Below, one piece after another: positions 44,919-57,768 of a stretch of 64,000 bases of DNA. Both the position numbers and the translations under genes were made by a program. The number at the start of each line of letters is the position of its first letter. The first letter of the stretch is position 1. Source of the DNA: Ideonella sp. WA131b. Its GTDB lineage: Bacteria > Pseudomonadota > Gammaproteobacteria > Burkholderiales > Burkholderiaceae_C. The notes below the pieces were generated by a model, which was not told the origin of the DNA, did not search any database, and saw only the letters and a list, made by a program, of their open reading frames with translations. The stretch lies in NCBI GenBank assembly GCA_023657425.1, contig JAGTJW010000002.1, forward strand, positions 114,431 to 178,430. The letters are read 5' to 3'.

Positions 44919-47231
44919 TCACACCGTCGTCGGCTCCGTCTTGGGCTTGTCGCTCTTGCGGGGCGGCTGGATGTCGAGCAGCACCTCGCCCTGGTCGTCG
45001 AGGTCGACCGAGAGGCGGCCTCCGTCAACGAGGCGGCCGAACAGCAACTCATCGGCCAGCGCGCGGCGTATCGTGTCCTGGATGAGCCGCTGCATCGGCC
45101 GCGCACCCATCAGCGGGTCAAAGCCCCTCTTGGCGAGGTGCCTGCGCAGCGCATCGCTGAAGGTGACCTCGACCTTCTTCTCGGCGAGCTGGCTCTCCAG
45201 CTGCAGCAGGAACTTGTCCACCACGCGCAGGATGATCTCTTCGTCGAGTGAGCGGAAGTTCACGATGGCGTCCAGCCGATTGCGGAACTCGGGCGTGAAC
45301 AACCGCTTGATGTCACCCATCTCGTCGCCCTGCTCGCGCTTGGTCGTGAAGCCGATGGTCGACTTGTTCATCGTCTCCGCGCCCGCGTTCGTGGTCATGA
45401 TGATGATCACGTTGCGGAAGTCGGCCTTGCGCCCGTTGTTGTCGGTCAGCGTACCGTGGTCCATGACCTGCAGCAGCACATTGAAGACGTCGGGGTGCGC
45501 CTTCTCGATCTCATCGAGCAGCAGCACGGCGTGCGGCTTCTTGGTGATGGCCTCGGTGAGCAGTCCGCCCTGGTCGAAACCCACATAGCCCGGGGGCGCG
45601 CCGATCAGGCGGCTCACGGCGTGGCGCTCCATGTACTCGCTCATGTCGAAGCGGATCAGGTCGATGCCCAGGACGTAGGCCAGCTGTTTGGCGACCTCGG
45701 TCTTGCCCACTCCCGTGGGGCCGCTGAAGAGAAAGCTGCCGATGGGCTTGTCGGGCTTGCCCAGGCCACTGCGCGCCATCTTGATGGCGGCGGCCAGCGC
45801 ATCGATGGCCGGATCCTGGCCGAAGACCACGCTCTTCAAGTCGCGATCCAGGCTCTTGAGCTTGCTGCGATCGTCGGAGTTGACGCTCTGCGGCGGGATG
45901 CGCGCAATCTTGGCGACGATCTCCTCGACCTCATTGCGGGTGATCGTCTTTTTGCGCTTGGCCGCCGGCAAGATGCGCTGCGCCGCACCGGCCTCGTCGA
46001 TCACATCGATGGCCTTGTCAGGCAGGTGGCGGTCGTTGATGTACTTGGCCGACAGCTCGGCCGCAGCCTGCAGCGCACCGGCGGCGTACTTGACACTGTG
46101 GTGCTCCTCGAAGCGGCTCTTCAGACCCTTGAGGATCTCCACCGTCTGCTCCACCGTGGGCTCGATGACGTCGACCTTCTGAAAGCGCCGCGACAGCGCC
46201 GCGTCCTTCTCGAAGATGCCTCGGTACTCGGTGAAGGTGGTGGCGCCGATGCACTTCATGGCGCCGCTGCTGAGCGCGGGCTTGAGCAGGTTGCTGGCGT
46301 CGAGCGTGCCGCCGCTGGCCGCGCCTGCGCCGATGAGGGTATGGATCTCATCGATGAACAGCACTGCGTTGGCGTGCTCCTTCAGCTGCTTGAGCACGCC
46401 CTTCAGGCGCTGCTCGAAGTCGCCGCGGTACTTGGTGCCGGCCAGCAGAGCGCCCATGTCGAGCGCGTAGACGGTGGCGTCGGCCAGCACCTCGGGCACG
46501 GCGCCCTGGGTGATGCGCCAGGCCAGGCCCTCGGCTATCGCCGTCTTGCCCACGCCGGCTTCGCCCACCAGCAGCGGGTTGTTCTTGCGCCGACGGCACA
46601 GCACCTGGATCACGCGTTCGACCTCGTGCTCGCGGCCGATCAGCGGGTCGATTTTGCCATCGCGGGCGAGCTGGTTGAGATTCTGCGTGAACTGCTCCAA
46701 CGGCGAGCCCTTGGTGTCGGCGCCGCCACCGGCCTCTTCCTTCTCGCCCTCGGGACCGCCGCTGTCGTTGCTCTTGGCCGGCTCCGGTGGATCGCTCTTC
46801 TTGATGCCGTGAGCGATGAAGTTCACGACATCCAGCCTCGTGACGCCTTGCTGATGCAGGTAATAGACCGCGTGGCTGTCCTTCTCGCCGAAGATGGCCA
46901 CCAGCACATTGGCGCCAGTGACCTCCTTCTTGCCGCTGCCCGTGCTTTGAACGTGCATGATGGCGCGCTGGATGACGCGCTGGAAGCCCAGCGTCGGCTG
47001 CGTGTCCACCTCTTCCGTGCCGCCGACCGTCGGCGTGTTCTCGCGGATGAAGGTCGACAGGCTCTTGCGCAGGTCTTCGATGTTGGCCGCGCAGGCCCGC
47101 AGGACTTCGGCGGCCGAGGGATTGTCGAGCAGCGCCATCAGCAGATGCTCGACGGTGATGAACTCATGCCGCTGCTGGCGCGCCTCGACGAAGGCCATGT
47201 GCAGGCTGACTTCAAGCTCTTGGGCGATCAT
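44919..47231 (-). CDS. clpA: ATP-dependent Clp protease ATP-binding subunit ClpA
   Basis: Unfoldase that feeds proteins to ClpP, 770 residues with two AAA+ modules. Walker A motifs are [13 protein letters not shown] (about 215) and [14 protein letters not shown] (about 500). The N-domain ends before a charged, gapped linker ([13 protein letters not shown]). The IGL-type ClpP loop lies in the second module. The ATG at 47231 overlaps the clpS stop as ATGA. The frame is open six codons further, but MIAQELE is the family start. clpP is not in the window. Confidence 0.97.
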   Translation of the reverse strand: MIAQELEVSLHMAFVEARQQRHEFITVEHLLMALLDNPSAAEVLRACAANIEDLRKSLSTFIRENTPTVGGTEEVDTQPTLGFQRVIQRAIMHVQSTGSGKKEVTGANVLVAIFGEKDSHAVYYLHQQGVTRLDVVNFIAHGIKKSDPPEPAKSNDSGGPEGEKEEAGGGADTKGSPLEQFTQNLNQLARDGKIDPLIGREHEVERVIQVLCRRRKNNPLLVGEAGVGKTAIAEGLAWRITQGAVPEVLADATVYALDMGALLAGTKYRGDFEQRLKGVLKQLKEHANAVLFIDEIHTLIGAGAASGGTLDASNLLKPALSSGAMKCIGATTFTEYRGIFEKDAALSRRFQKVDVIEPTVEQTVEILKGLKSRFEEHHSVKYAAGALQAAAELSAKYINDRHLPDKAIDVIDEAGAAQRILPAAKRKKTITRNEVEEIVAKIARIPPQSVNSDDRSKLKSLDRDLKSVVFGQDPAIDALAAAIKMARSGLGKPDKPIGSFLFSGPTGVGKTEVAKQLAYVLGIDLIRFDMSEYMERHAVSRLIGAPPGYVGFDQGGLLTEAITKKPHAVLLLDEIEKAHPDVFNVLLQVMDHGTLTDNNGRKADFRNVIIIMTTNAGAETMNKSTIGFTTKREQGDEMGDIKRLFTPEFRNRLDAIVNFRSLDEEIILRVVDKFLLQLESQLAEKKVEVTFSDALRRHLAKRGFDPLMGARPMQRLIQDTIRRALADELLFGRLVDGGRLSVDLDDQGEVLLDIQPPRKSDKPKTEPTTV

Positions 47232-47581
47232 GCGGCCTCCATAATGCATTGCAGGGGGTGCCCTTCACGGCGTGCCGCCGTGAGCACCAGCTCGACCTTG
47301 GTCGCAGCGACATCCTTGGGATACACACCACAGATACCACGGCCTTCGCGGTGGATGAGCAGCATGATGTGGGTGGCGGTGTCGATGTCGCGGTGGAAAA
47401 ACCGCTGCAACACCATGACGACGAACTCCATCGGCGTGTAGTCGTCATTGAGCATCACCACCTGGTACGGAGCCGGTGGCTTCGTGCGCACGGCCTTGCG
47501 CTCGGCCACCACCACGCCATCCGGATCGCGCGGGGGCGCGGCAGGCCGTGGCGGGGGAGACGGAGGGGTTTCCTCGGGCAT
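47228..47581 (-). CDS. clpS: ClpA adaptor protein ClpS (N-end rule)
   Basis: Adaptor that delivers N-degron substrates to ClpA, 117 residues. The binding-pocket block [20 protein letters not shown] is near 39-58, with [21 protein letters not shown] and the [14 protein letters not shown] stretch following. An N-terminal disordered, proline-rich tail ([14 protein letters not shown]) is as expected. The start is set at the ATG at 47581, because the 11 extra in-frame codons upstream are not conserved-looking. Translationally coupled to clpA. A cold-shock gene is divergent across 210 bp. Confidence 0.95.
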   Translation of the reverse strand: MPEETPPSPPPRPAAPPRDPDGVVVAERKAVRTKPPAPYQVVMLNDDYTPMEFVVMVLQRFFHRDIDTATHIMLLIHREGRGICGVYPKDVAATKVELVLTAARREGHPLQCIMEAA

Positions 47582-47791
47582 GGCTGATTCTATCGACAGC
47601 CCTCTCCGTTGCACGTGCGAGGATGGCCGGGTTTGCCGCGCATTCGTTGCACCCGGTCAGACCGGCGACAGGCTTCAGCCCTTCTCTTGTCAACCCAGCA
47701 TGTCACCCAACTGTGTTGATGACGGTTGACACTCGAAGCCGCGATGCCCAGAATCTCCGCCAGGTACAGACTTGCTCTGAAGGGGGCCTGC

Positions 47792-48076
47792 ATGGCGATC
47801 GGCATAGTCAAGTGGTTCAACGATGCCAAGGGCTTCGGCTTCATCGAGCCCGAGGGGGGCGGTGCCGATGTGTTCGCGCATTTCTCGGCCGTGCAGATGG
47901 ACGGCTTCCGCACCCTCAAGCAAGGCAGTCAAGTCAGCTACGACCTTGTGCAGGGGCCGAAGGGAGACCTGGCCCAGAACATCAAGGCCGTCGAGGTGGC
48001 TGATGCGGGCCTCAGGACGGATGCCTCGGCGGCTCGTCACGGTGCGGAGCCGCAGACTGCGGCCTCGCGACGCTGA
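47792..48076 (+). CDS. cold-shock domain protein
   Basis: CspA-type OB-fold RNA/DNA chaperone. The core [20 protein letters not shown] contains RNP1 (KGFGFI), and VFAHFSAV is RNP2. At 94 residues it is longer than the usual 67-70. The last 25 residues ([13 protein letters not shown] and on) are an extra, low-complexity tail. GAAGGGGG lies six bases before the ATG at 47792. Gene orders with csp divergent from clpS are common in proteobacteria. Cold regulation is not visible from the sequence. Confidence 0.92.
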   Translation: MAIGIVKWFNDAKGFGFIEPEGGGADVFAHFSAVQMDGFRTLKQGSQVSYDLVQGPKGDLAQNIKAVEVADAGLRTDASAARHGAEPQTAASRR

Positions 48077-48106
48077 CGAAGCGCCACCGGCCCGTGCCGC
48101 AGACGC

Positions 48107-48982
48107 TCAGGCTGCTGCGCCCCGCAGACGCAGCAGCCGCATGGCGTTGTCCTTCAGGATCAGCGGCTTGACCTTGTCCTTGAAGCCGGCCTCGTCGAAG
48201 TCCTTCATCCAGCGCTCGGGTGTGATCAGCGGGTAGTCGCTGCCGAACAGCATGCGGTCCTTCAGCAGCGTGTTGGCGTATTGCACCAGCTGCGGCGGAA
48301 AGTACTTCGGGCTCCAGCCTGACAGATCGATCCAGATGTTGGGTTTGTGCAGCGCCAGGCTCAGCGCCTCGTCCTGCCAGGGCCAGCTCGGGTGGGCGAT
48401 GACGATCTCGATGTCCGGGAAGGCGATCGCCACGTCTTCCAGCAGCATCGGGTTGCTGTTCTGCAGGCGCAGTCCGCCGCCGCAACGCATACCGCTGCCG
48501 ATGCCGCTGTGGCCACTGTGGAAGATCGCCGGCAGCTTGTACTCGGCGATCACCTCATACAGCGGCCAGGCCATGCGGTCGTAGGGCAGGAAGCCCTGCA
48601 CTGTCGGGTGGAACTTGAAGCCCCTGACGCCGTGCTCCTCGATCAGGCGGCGCGCCTCGCGGGCGCCCATCTTGCCTTTGTGAGGGTCGATGCTGCCGAA
48701 GCAGATCATCATGTCCGCGTTGGCCTTTGCGGCCTCGGCGATCTCCTCGTTGGGAATGCGCCGCCGGCCGAGCTGGCTCTCGCTGTCCACCGTGAACATG
48801 ACCAAGCCGATCCTGCGCTCGCGGTAGTAGGCCACCGTCTCGGCGATGGTGGGCCGGCGGTTGCTTCCGAAGTACTTGTCGGCCGCGCGGTCGTACTCCT
48901 CGCCGTAGTTGTCAAAGGGGTTCCAGCAGGACACCTCGGCATGCGTGTGCACGTCGATGGCGATGAGGTCGTCGGTCTTCAT
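48107..48982 (-). CDS. amidohydrolase family 2 protein
   Basis: TIM-barrel metal hydrolase of the amidohydrolase-2 type, 291 residues. DVHTHAE near 10-16 gives the first metal ligands. GFKFHPTVQGFLPYD, the histidine in AIFHSGHSG, VIAHPSWPWQD and the aspartate in FGSDYPLI complete the site. Family members include decarboxylases and lactone hydrolases of aromatic-acid pathways. None of those pathway genes is adjacent, so the substrate is unknown. It converges on the cold-shock gene with a 30-bp gap. Confidence 0.87.
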   Translation of the reverse strand: MKTDDLIAIDVHTHAEVSCWNPFDNYGEEYDRAADKYFGSNRRPTIAETVAYYRERRIGLVMFTVDSESQLGRRRIPNEEIAEAAKANADMMICFGSIDPHKGKMGAREARRLIEEHGVRGFKFHPTVQGFLPYDRMAWPLYEVIAEYKLPAIFHSGHSGIGSGMRCGGGLRLQNSNPMLLEDVAIAFPDIEIVIAHPSWPWQDEALSLALHKPNIWIDLSGWSPKYFPPQLVQYANTLLKDRMLFGSDYPLITPERWMKDFDEAGFKDKVKPLILKDNAMRLLRLRGAAA

Positions 48983-49159
48983 CGCGCCAGTCTACGACCG
49001 CCGGGACGGTTCAGCCTCGCGGCGGCGGCATGTTGCAGCGGCTGGACACCCAGGTGCAGCCTTCGCGGGCCATTGGCGGCACGCTCCAGCAGTCAGCCCG
49101 AAGTCAAGAGCCGTTACGCTATGGCGTCGCGCGCGTTCGCCGCCCTTGCGGAGCCGTCG

Positions 49160-49534
<375 letters not shown>

Positions 49535-51259
49535 TTAAGCACGGAACCTCGAGGTGATGGGATAGCGCCAGTCCCTCCCGAAACCGCGGTGGGTGATGCG
49601 GATGCCCACGGGGGCCTGGCGCCGCTTGTACTCGTTCAGCTTGATCAGCCTCGTGACGCGCTCGACGTCGGCGCGGGCATGGCCGCCGGCCACGATCTCC
49701 TCGATCGAGCGGTCTTCTTCCATGTACTGCGCCAGGATGTCGTCGAGCACCTCGTAGGGTGGCAGGCTGTCCTGGTCGGTCTGGTCGGGCCGCAGTTCGG
49801 CCGAGGGTGCGCGCGTGATGATGCGCTCCGGGATCACCGGGCCCACGCTGCCATCGGCGCGGCGCGCGGGCTGGCGGTTCTTCCACTCGGCCAGGCGGTA
49901 CACGAGGGTCTTGGCCACGTCCTTGATGACGGCGAAGCCGCCGGCCATGTCGCCGTACAACGTGCAGTAGCCGGTCGCCATCTCGCTCTTGTTGCCGGTG
50001 GTCAGCACGATGGCACCGGTCTTGTTGCTCAGCGCCATCAGCAGCGTGCCGCGGATGCGCGCCTGCAGGTTCTCCTCCGCCGTGTCTTCGGCCAGGCCGG
50101 CGAACTGCGGCGCCAGGCTCGCGCGGAAGGCGTCGAACATGGGCTCGATGGCGATCTCGTCGTAGCGCACGCCCAGCCGCGCGGCCATGTCGCGGGCGTC
50201 CAGCCAGGAGATGTCGGCCGTGTAGCGACTGGGCATCATCACCGCACGCACCTTGTCGGCGCCGAGTGCATCGACCGCCACGGCCAGCACCAGGGCTGAA
50301 TCGATGCCCCCCGACAGGCCGATGATGGCGCCGGGGAATCCGTTCTTGCCGAGGTAGTCGCGCACGCCCAGCACCAGGGCCTGCCAGACCTGGGCCTCGG
50401 GCTCGGGCAGCGGCGCCACCGGGCCAGCCACCGTGCCATTGGGCGCGATGTCGGCCAGCAGCAGCGCCGGCTCAAAACTGGCGGCGCGCGCGCCGATCTG
50501 CCCATGCGCGTCGAGCACGAACGAGGCGCCGTCAAAGACCACCTCGTCCTGCCCGCCGACGAGGTGCGAAAACAGCAGCGGGCAACCCGTGGCGCGCGAG
50601 CGCTCGGCCATGCGCTCCTCGCGCTCGCCGGCCTTCCCCAGGTGGAAGGGACTGGCGTTGAGCACGCACAGCAGTTCGGCGCCGGCCCCGCGCGCAGCAC
50701 GGCCGGGCTCGTCGAACCAGGCGTCCTCGCAGATCAGCACGCCGAAGCGGCAACCGCCGGCCTCAAAGACCAGCGGCGGCAGGCCGGCGTCGCGCCCGCT
50801 GGCGAAGTAGCGGCGCTCGTCGAACACCTGATAGTTGGGCAGTTCACGCTTGGCGTAAGTGCCGGCCACCCGCCCGCCCTGCAGCACCGAAGCGGCGTTG
50901 TATCGCTCGGCCACGGCCAACGAGCGCGTGCGCCAGCCGCCGCGCTCGTTGGCCGCCTGGGGGTGACCGACGATGACGCAGAGGCCGCCGCAGTCGGCCA
51001 GCCGCTCGGCCAGCGCCTGGAGGACGCGCGCACTCTCGGCCAGGAAGGCCGGGCGCAGCAACAGGTCCTCGGGCGGGTAGCCGGTCAGCGCCAGCTCGGG
51101 CGTCAACACCAGGGCGGCGCCCTGGGCGTGGGCAGCTCGCGCGGCGGCCTCGATCAGTCTTGCGTTACCGTCCAGATCGCCGACCGTCGCGTTGATCTGG
51201 GCCAGCGCCACCCGCACTGGGGGTCGGGCCGGATCGACGGTGGACGCTGGGATGGACAT
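49535..51259 (-). CDS. nadE: glutamine-dependent NAD+ synthetase
   Basis: Makes NAD+ from nicotinate adenine dinucleotide, 574 residues from ATG 51259. The N-terminal nitrilase-like glutaminase domain (to about 270) has VRVALAQINATVGDLDGN, the catalytic glutamate in LTPELALTGYPPEDLL, and a cysteine in VLICEDAWFDE. The C-terminal synthase domain has the ATP-pyrophosphatase loop GLSGGIDSAL. The start overlaps the divergent gene's start region. GTG at 51217, right before VALAQ, is an alternative. Operon with glnB. Confidence 0.95.
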   Translation of the reverse strand: MSIPASTVDPARPPVRVALAQINATVGDLDGNARLIEAAARAAHAQGAALVLTPELALTGYPPEDLLLRPAFLAESARVLQALAERLADCGGLCVIVGHPQAANERGGWRTRSLAVAERYNAASVLQGGRVAGTYAKRELPNYQVFDERRYFASGRDAGLPPLVFEAGGCRFGVLICEDAWFDEPGRAARGAGAELLCVLNASPFHLGKAGEREERMAERSRATGCPLLFSHLVGGQDEVVFDGASFVLDAHGQIGARAASFEPALLLADIAPNGTVAGPVAPLPEPEAQVWQALVLGVRDYLGKNGFPGAIIGLSGGIDSALVLAVAVDALGADKVRAVMMPSRYTADISWLDARDMAARLGVRYDEIAIEPMFDAFRASLAPQFAGLAEDTAEENLQARIRGTLLMALSNKTGAIVLTTGNKSEMATGYCTLYGDMAGGFAVIKDVAKTLVYRLAEWKNRQPARRADGSVGPVIPERIITRAPSAELRPDQTDQDSLPPYEVLDDILAQYMEEDRSIEEIVAGGHARADVERVTRLIKLNEYKRRQAPVGIRITHRGFGRDWRYPITSRFRA

Positions 51260-52454
51260 GTCGATTGACCTCGGGAGTCTCGTGCACGATTATCGCGTCC
51301 GGGTCTGCGACGACCCGACATCGCTCGACGGCGCGTCCTGGAACGCGCTGCTGGCGGCGCAGCCGCAACCCACGCCCTTTCTGCGGCATGAGTACCTCGC
51401 GGCGCTGCATGCCAGCGGCAGCGCGGCGCCGGACACCGGATGGTCGCCATGCTTTGTGCTTCTGGAGCGAGGCCACGACTTGCACGCGGCCGTGGCGCTT
51501 TACGCCAAGACGCACAGCTACGGCGAGTACGTGTTCGACTGGGCCTGGGCCGAGGCCTACGCCCGCCACGGCCTGCGCTACTACCCCAAGCTGCTGGGCG
51601 CGGTGCCGTTCACCCCTGTGCCTGGCACGAGGCTGCTGGCGCGCGACGCTTCGGCGCGCGCGGCACTGGTGCAGTCGCTGCGCCAGCTGCTGGCGGCGAA
51701 TCCGCGGCTGTCGTCGGCGCACCTGCTGTTCGTGGACGACACCGACCGCGCCGCGCTGAAGGCCGACGGCTGGATGCTGCGCCGGGGCGTCCAGTTCCAT
51801 TGGGAGCAAGACGCCACCGATCCGGCACCCGACTTCGCGGCGCTTCTGGCGCGCCTGCAGCGCGACAAGCGCAAGAAGATCCAGCAGGACCGTCGCCGCG
51901 TCGCCGAGCAGGGCGTGGTCTTCGGCGCCCATGAGGGCACGGCCATCACGCCTGCGCTGTGGGACTTCTTCCACCACTGCTACGCACTCACCTATGCCGC
52001 GCACCACAGCACGCCTTACCTCACCCGTGGCTTCTTCGCGCGCATGGCGGCGACGATGCCGGAGCACTGGCTGATGTTCGTGGCCCAACGCGAGGGCATC
52101 CCGATCGCGGCATCGCTGGTCGCCATAGACCGCCCGCGCCGCACCGCCTGGGGCCGCTACTGGGGCGCCACCGAGGCCGTGAGCTGCCTGCACTTCGAGG
52201 CCTGCTACTACCAGCCGCTGGCCTGGTGCCTGGCCGAGGGCTTCGAGCGCTTCGAGGGTGGCGCACAGGGCGCGCACAAGATGGCCCGTGGCCTGCTGCC
52301 GGTGGCCACGCACTCGGCACACTGGTTGCGTGACGAGCGCTTTGCCGGCGCGGTGGCCGACTTCCTGGAGCGCGAGGGTGACGGCGTGGCCGCCTACGTC
52401 GACGAGTTGCGCGAGCGCAACCCGTTCAAGGCGACACCGCCGGGCACCGCCTGA
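51252..52454 (+). CDS. FemAB-like acyltransferase family protein (DUF482)
   Basis: GNAT-fold protein of the DUF482 type, 400 residues. The N-terminal half has PTPFLRHEYLAALHASGS, YVFDWAWAEAYARHGLRYYPKL and GVQFHWEQ, and the C-terminal half has QRDKRKKIQQDRRRV, a GIPIAASLVAID block and CYYQPLAWCLAEGFERFEGG. These are the family signatures, and the family is thought to aminoacylate or acylate a peptidoglycan- or lipid-linked substrate, without firm evidence. Two ATGs (51252, 51258) are possible. The second forms CATG with the nadE start on the other strand. Confidence 0.87.
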   Translation: MDMSIDLGSLVHDYRVRVCDDPTSLDGASWNALLAAQPQPTPFLRHEYLAALHASGSAAPDTGWSPCFVLLERGHDLHAAVALYAKTHSYGEYVFDWAWAEAYARHGLRYYPKLLGAVPFTPVPGTRLLARDASARAALVQSLRQLLAANPRLSSAHLLFVDDTDRAALKADGWMLRRGVQFHWEQDATDPAPDFAALLARLQRDKRKKIQQDRRRVAEQGVVFGAHEGTAITPALWDFFHHCYALTYAAHHSTPYLTRGFFARMAATMPEHWLMFVAQREGIPIAASLVAIDRPRRTAWGRYWGATEAVSCLHFEACYYQPLAWCLAEGFERFEGGAQGAHKMARGLLPVATHSAHWLRDERFAGAVADFLEREGDGVAAYVDELRERNPFKATPPGTA

Positions 52455-52461
52455 GGCGCCG

Positions 52462-53001
52462 TCAGGCGGCGTGGCTGCGCGCGTAGTGGGCGATGCCGGC
52501 CGACACCTCGGCCTTGGCGGCCTCGGGGCCTTCCCAGCCGAGCACCTTGACCCACTTGCCGGGCTCGAGATCCTTGTAGTGCTCGAAAAAGTGCTGGATG
52601 GTCCGCAGCCGCATCGGGTTGAGGTCCTCGGGCTTCTGCCACTGCGTGTAGATCGACAGGATCTTGTCGATGGGCACGGCCAGCAGCTTGTTGTCGCCGC
52701 CGGCCTCGTCGTCCATCTTCAGCATGCCCAGCGGGCGGCAGGTGACCACCACGCCCGGGATCAGCGGCACGGGCGTGATCACCAGCACATCCACCGGGTC
52801 GCCATCGTCGGCCAGCGTGTTGGGGATGTAGCCGTAGTTGCACGGGTAGTGCATCGCCGTGCTCATGAAGCGGTCAACGAACAACGCGCCGGACTCGTGG
52901 TCGACCTCGTACTTGATCGGGTCGCCGTTCATCGGGATCTCGATGATCACGTTGAACTGGTCAGGGGCCTTGGGGCCGGGAGTCACGTTGTGCAGGCTCA
53001 T
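52462..53001 (-). CDS. ppa: inorganic pyrophosphatase (soluble)
   Basis: Family I soluble pyrophosphatase, 179 residues. Metal-binding DGDPVDVLV is present around 66-74, with the [11 protein letters not shown] loop before it and the lysine/tyrosine active-site residues in [17 protein letters not shown]. It hydrolyses cytoplasmic PPi without conserving the energy. It converges with the DUF482 gene and is divergent from the membrane-bound H+-pyrophosphatase, an unusual pairing of both PPi-consuming enzymes. Confidence 0.96.
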   Translation of the reverse strand: MSLHNVTPGPKAPDQFNVIIEIPMNGDPIKYEVDHESGALFVDRFMSTAMHYPCNYGYIPNTLADDGDPVDVLVITPVPLIPGVVVTCRPLGMLKMDDEAGGDNKLLAVPIDKILSIYTQWQKPEDLNPMRLRTIQHFFEHYKDLEPGKWVKVLGWEGPEAAKAEVSAGIAHYARSHAA

Positions 53002-53257
53002 GGTGCGTTGTGTGAAGGGTGGGAAACCGCTGGCCTAGGCCAAACCCTGAGATTCTAGGTGTCGCCCTTGCCGACCCCTGACGGCGGCCGACCGCCGGCC
53101 CGCGCCCCTTGGCAAACCCGGGAATGAGGCTGCCGGCCCGCGCGCTAGCATGCCCCCGCTCTTTCTGAGGCCGAACGGTACCGGCATATCGACACGGGCC
53201 GTCGGCTTGCAGAGACCGACCACCAACACATAGAGACGAGAAGAAGGAGACCGTTCC

Positions 53258-55459
53258 ATGTCGACCCAGATGGCGCTCTACGTGGCGCTGGCGTGCGGAC
53301 TGGCCGCCGTCGTGTACGGGTTCTGGCAACGCAGCTGGATCCTGTCGCAGGACGCCGGCAACGCGCGCATGCAAGAAATCAGCGGCGCCATCCAGCAAGG
53401 CGCCGCGGCCTACCTGGCCCGCCAGTACAAGACCATCGCCATCGTCGGCGTGGTGCTCTTCGTGCTGATCCTGCTTGCGCCGGGACTGGGCTGGAAGACG
53501 GCCGCCGGCTTCCTGCTCGGTGCGGTGCTGTCGGGCGCCTGCGGCTTCATCGGCATGAACATCTCGGTGCGCGCCAACGTGCGCACGGCCCAGGCGGCCA
53601 CGCGCGGCATCGGGCCGGCGCTGGACGTGGCCTTCAAGGGCGGCGCCATCACCGGCATGCTGGTGGTGGGCCTGGGCCTGATCGGCGTGGTGCTGTTCTT
53701 CTGGTGGGTGGCCGGCACGGCCGCACCCACCGAGGGCACGCTGTCGGCGCTGCTCAAGCCGCTGCTGGGCGTGGCCTTCGGCTCCAGCCTGATCAGCATC
53801 TTCGCGCGGCTGGGCGGCGGCATCTTCACCAAGGGTGCCGACGTCGGCGCCGACCTGGTGGGCAAGGTGGAGGCCGGCATCCCGGAAGACGACCCGCGCA
53901 ACCCGGCCGTGATCGCCGACAACGTGGGCGACAACGTCGGCGACTGCGCCGGCATGGCCGCCGACCTGTTCGAGACCTATGTCGTGACGCTGATCGCCAC
54001 CATGGCGCTGGCCTCGGTGGTGGTGGCCGGCACGGCCGCGATGGCCGGCGTCACCTACCCGCTGGTGCTGGGCGGCGTGTCGATCATCGCGTCGATCATC
54101 GGCTGCTTCTTCGTCAAGGCCAAGCCGGGCATGATCAACGTGATGCCGGCCCTGTACAAGGGCCTGGCGGTGTCGGGCGTGCTCAGCCTGATCGCGTTCT
54201 ACTTTGTCACCACGGCCATGTTCCCGCAGGCCATCACGGTGGGCGGCAAGCAGGTCGGCGCGATGAGCCTGTGGCTGTGCTGCCTGGTGGGCCTGGTGCT
54301 CACGGCGGCGATGGTCTGGATCACCGAGTACTACACCGGCACGCAGTACAAGCCGGTGCAGCACGTGGCGCAGGCCAGCACCACGGGCCACGGCACGAAC
54401 ATCATTGCCGGCCTGGGGGTGAGCATGAAGAGCACGGCCTGGCCGGTGATCTTCGTCTGCATCTCGATCTACGCCGCCTATGCGCTGGCGGGCCTGTACG
54501 GCATTGCCATCGCGGCCACCAGCATGCTCAGCATGGCCGGCATCGTGGTGGCGCTCGACGCCTACGGTCCCATCACCGACAACGCCGGTGGCATTGCCGA
54601 AATGGCCGAGCTGCCCAGCAGCGTGCGCGACATCACCGACCCGCTCGACGCCGTGGGCAACACCACCAAGGCTGTGACCAAGGGCTACGCCATCGGCTCG
54701 GCCGGCCTCGCCGCGCTGGTGCTGTTTGCCGACTACACGCACGCGCTCGAGTCGCGCGGCATGCACGTCACCTTCGACCTGAGCAACCACGAGGTGATCG
54801 TGGGCCTGTTCATCGGTGGCCTGATCCCCTTCCTCTTCGCGGCCATGGCGATGGAAGCCGTGGGCCGCGCTGCCGGCAGTGTGGTGGTGGAGGTGCGGCG
54901 ACAGTTTTCTGACGGGCAGATCATGGCCGGCAAGCGCAAGCCCGACTACAGCGCGGCCGTGGACATGCTCACCACCGCGGCGATCAAGGAGATGATGATC
55001 CCGTCGCTGCTGCCGGTGGTCGTGCCCATCGTCGTGGGCCTGCTGCTCGGCCCGGCCGCGCTCGGCGGCCTGCTGATGGGCACCATCGTCACGGGTCTGT
55101 TCGTCGCCATCAGCATGTGCACCGGCGGCGGCGCCTGGGACAACGCCAAGAAGCTGATCGAAGAAGGCTTCACCGACGCCAACGGCGTGCTGCACAAGAA
55201 AGGCGGCGACACGCACAAGGCCGCCGTCACGGGGGACACGGTGGGCGATCCGTACAAGGACACCGCCGGCCCCGCCGTGAACCCACTGATCAAGATCATC
55301 AACCTGGTGGCGCTGCTGATCGTGCCGCTGCTGCCGATGAGCGCAGCCACCAAGCCGCCGGCCAGCCACGCGGCGCCGGCCGCCGTGACGGTGCCGGCCG
55401 CGGCGCAGCCGGCGGCCATGACGGCGGCCCCGACCGCCTCGCCAGCGGCTTCGAAGTAG
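53258..55459 (+). CDS. hppA: K+-independent H+-translocating membrane pyrophosphatase
   Basis: Membrane proton pump driven by PPi hydrolysis, 733 residues with about 16 predicted membrane segments. PPi site blocks are [20 protein letters not shown] and [19 protein letters not shown]. The sequence [14 protein letters not shown] carries lysine where K+-dependent enzymes have alanine, marking the K+-independent H+ type. AGAAGGAGA lies before the ATG. The last 35 residues are an alanine/proline-rich tail that is not part of the pump core. A strong terminator follows. Confidence 0.96.
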   Translation: MSTQMALYVALACGLAAVVYGFWQRSWILSQDAGNARMQEISGAIQQGAAAYLARQYKTIAIVGVVLFVLILLAPGLGWKTAAGFLLGAVLSGACGFIGMNISVRANVRTAQAATRGIGPALDVAFKGGAITGMLVVGLGLIGVVLFFWWVAGTAAPTEGTLSALLKPLLGVAFGSSLISIFARLGGGIFTKGADVGADLVGKVEAGIPEDDPRNPAVIADNVGDNVGDCAGMAADLFETYVVTLIATMALASVVVAGTAAMAGVTYPLVLGGVSIIASIIGCFFVKAKPGMINVMPALYKGLAVSGVLSLIAFYFVTTAMFPQAITVGGKQVGAMSLWLCCLVGLVLTAAMVWITEYYTGTQYKPVQHVAQASTTGHGTNIIAGLGVSMKSTAWPVIFVCISIYAAYALAGLYGIAIAATSMLSMAGIVVALDAYGPITDNAGGIAEMAELPSSVRDITDPLDAVGNTTKAVTKGYAIGSAGLAALVLFADYTHALESRGMHVTFDLSNHEVIVGLFIGGLIPFLFAAMAMEAVGRAAGSVVVEVRRQFSDGQIMAGKRKPDYSAAVDMLTTAAIKEMMIPSLLPVVVPIVVGLLLGPAALGGLLMGTIVTGLFVAISMCTGGGAWDNAKKLIEEGFTDANGVLHKKGGDTHKAAVTGDTVGDPYKDTAGPAVNPLIKIINLVALLIVPLLPMSAATKPPASHAAPAAVTVPAAAQPAAMTAAPTASPAASK

Positions 55460-57577
<2,118 letters not shown>

Positions 57578-57608
57578 GCGGGGCGAGCCGAAAGCCCGCG
57601 CAGACAGC

Positions 57609-57638
57609 AAAAAGCCCGGCACCTTTCGGTACCGGGCT
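57609..57638 (-). terminator. terminator after tRNA-Pro
   Basis: On the minus strand an 11-base stem (one GU pair) AGCCCGGTACC, loop GAAA, GGTGCCGGGCT, followed by Ts. It sits 12 bases after the tRNA 3' end and also lies 31 bp past the converging fadH stop. Confidence 0.93.
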
Positions 57639-57650
57639 CGCGCTGATCAA

Positions 57651-57727
57651 TGGTCGGGGTGGCGGGATTCGAACTCGCGACCCCTTGCACCCCATGCAAG
57701 TGCGCTACCAGGCTGCGCTACACCCCG
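57651..57727 (-). tRNA. tRNA-Pro (anticodon GGG)
   Basis: Acceptor CGGGGTG/CACCCCG, D-arm with CCTGGTAGCG, anticodon stem CTTGC/GCAAG around ATGGGGT, giving GGG, and T-loop GTTCGAATC. 77 bases with CCA encoded. Reads Pro codons CCC/CCU. It closes the minus-strand translation operon region. Confidence 0.96.
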
Positions 57728-57768
57728 ACTAAGCTTGAGAGTATAGCCCGCAGTCGGGGACCGACCGG

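Noticed and set aside
45456-47441. A 661-codon open frame on the plus strand
   Set aside because: It is the antisense shadow of clpA. No domain is visible, and clpA and clpS motifs are complete on the other strand.
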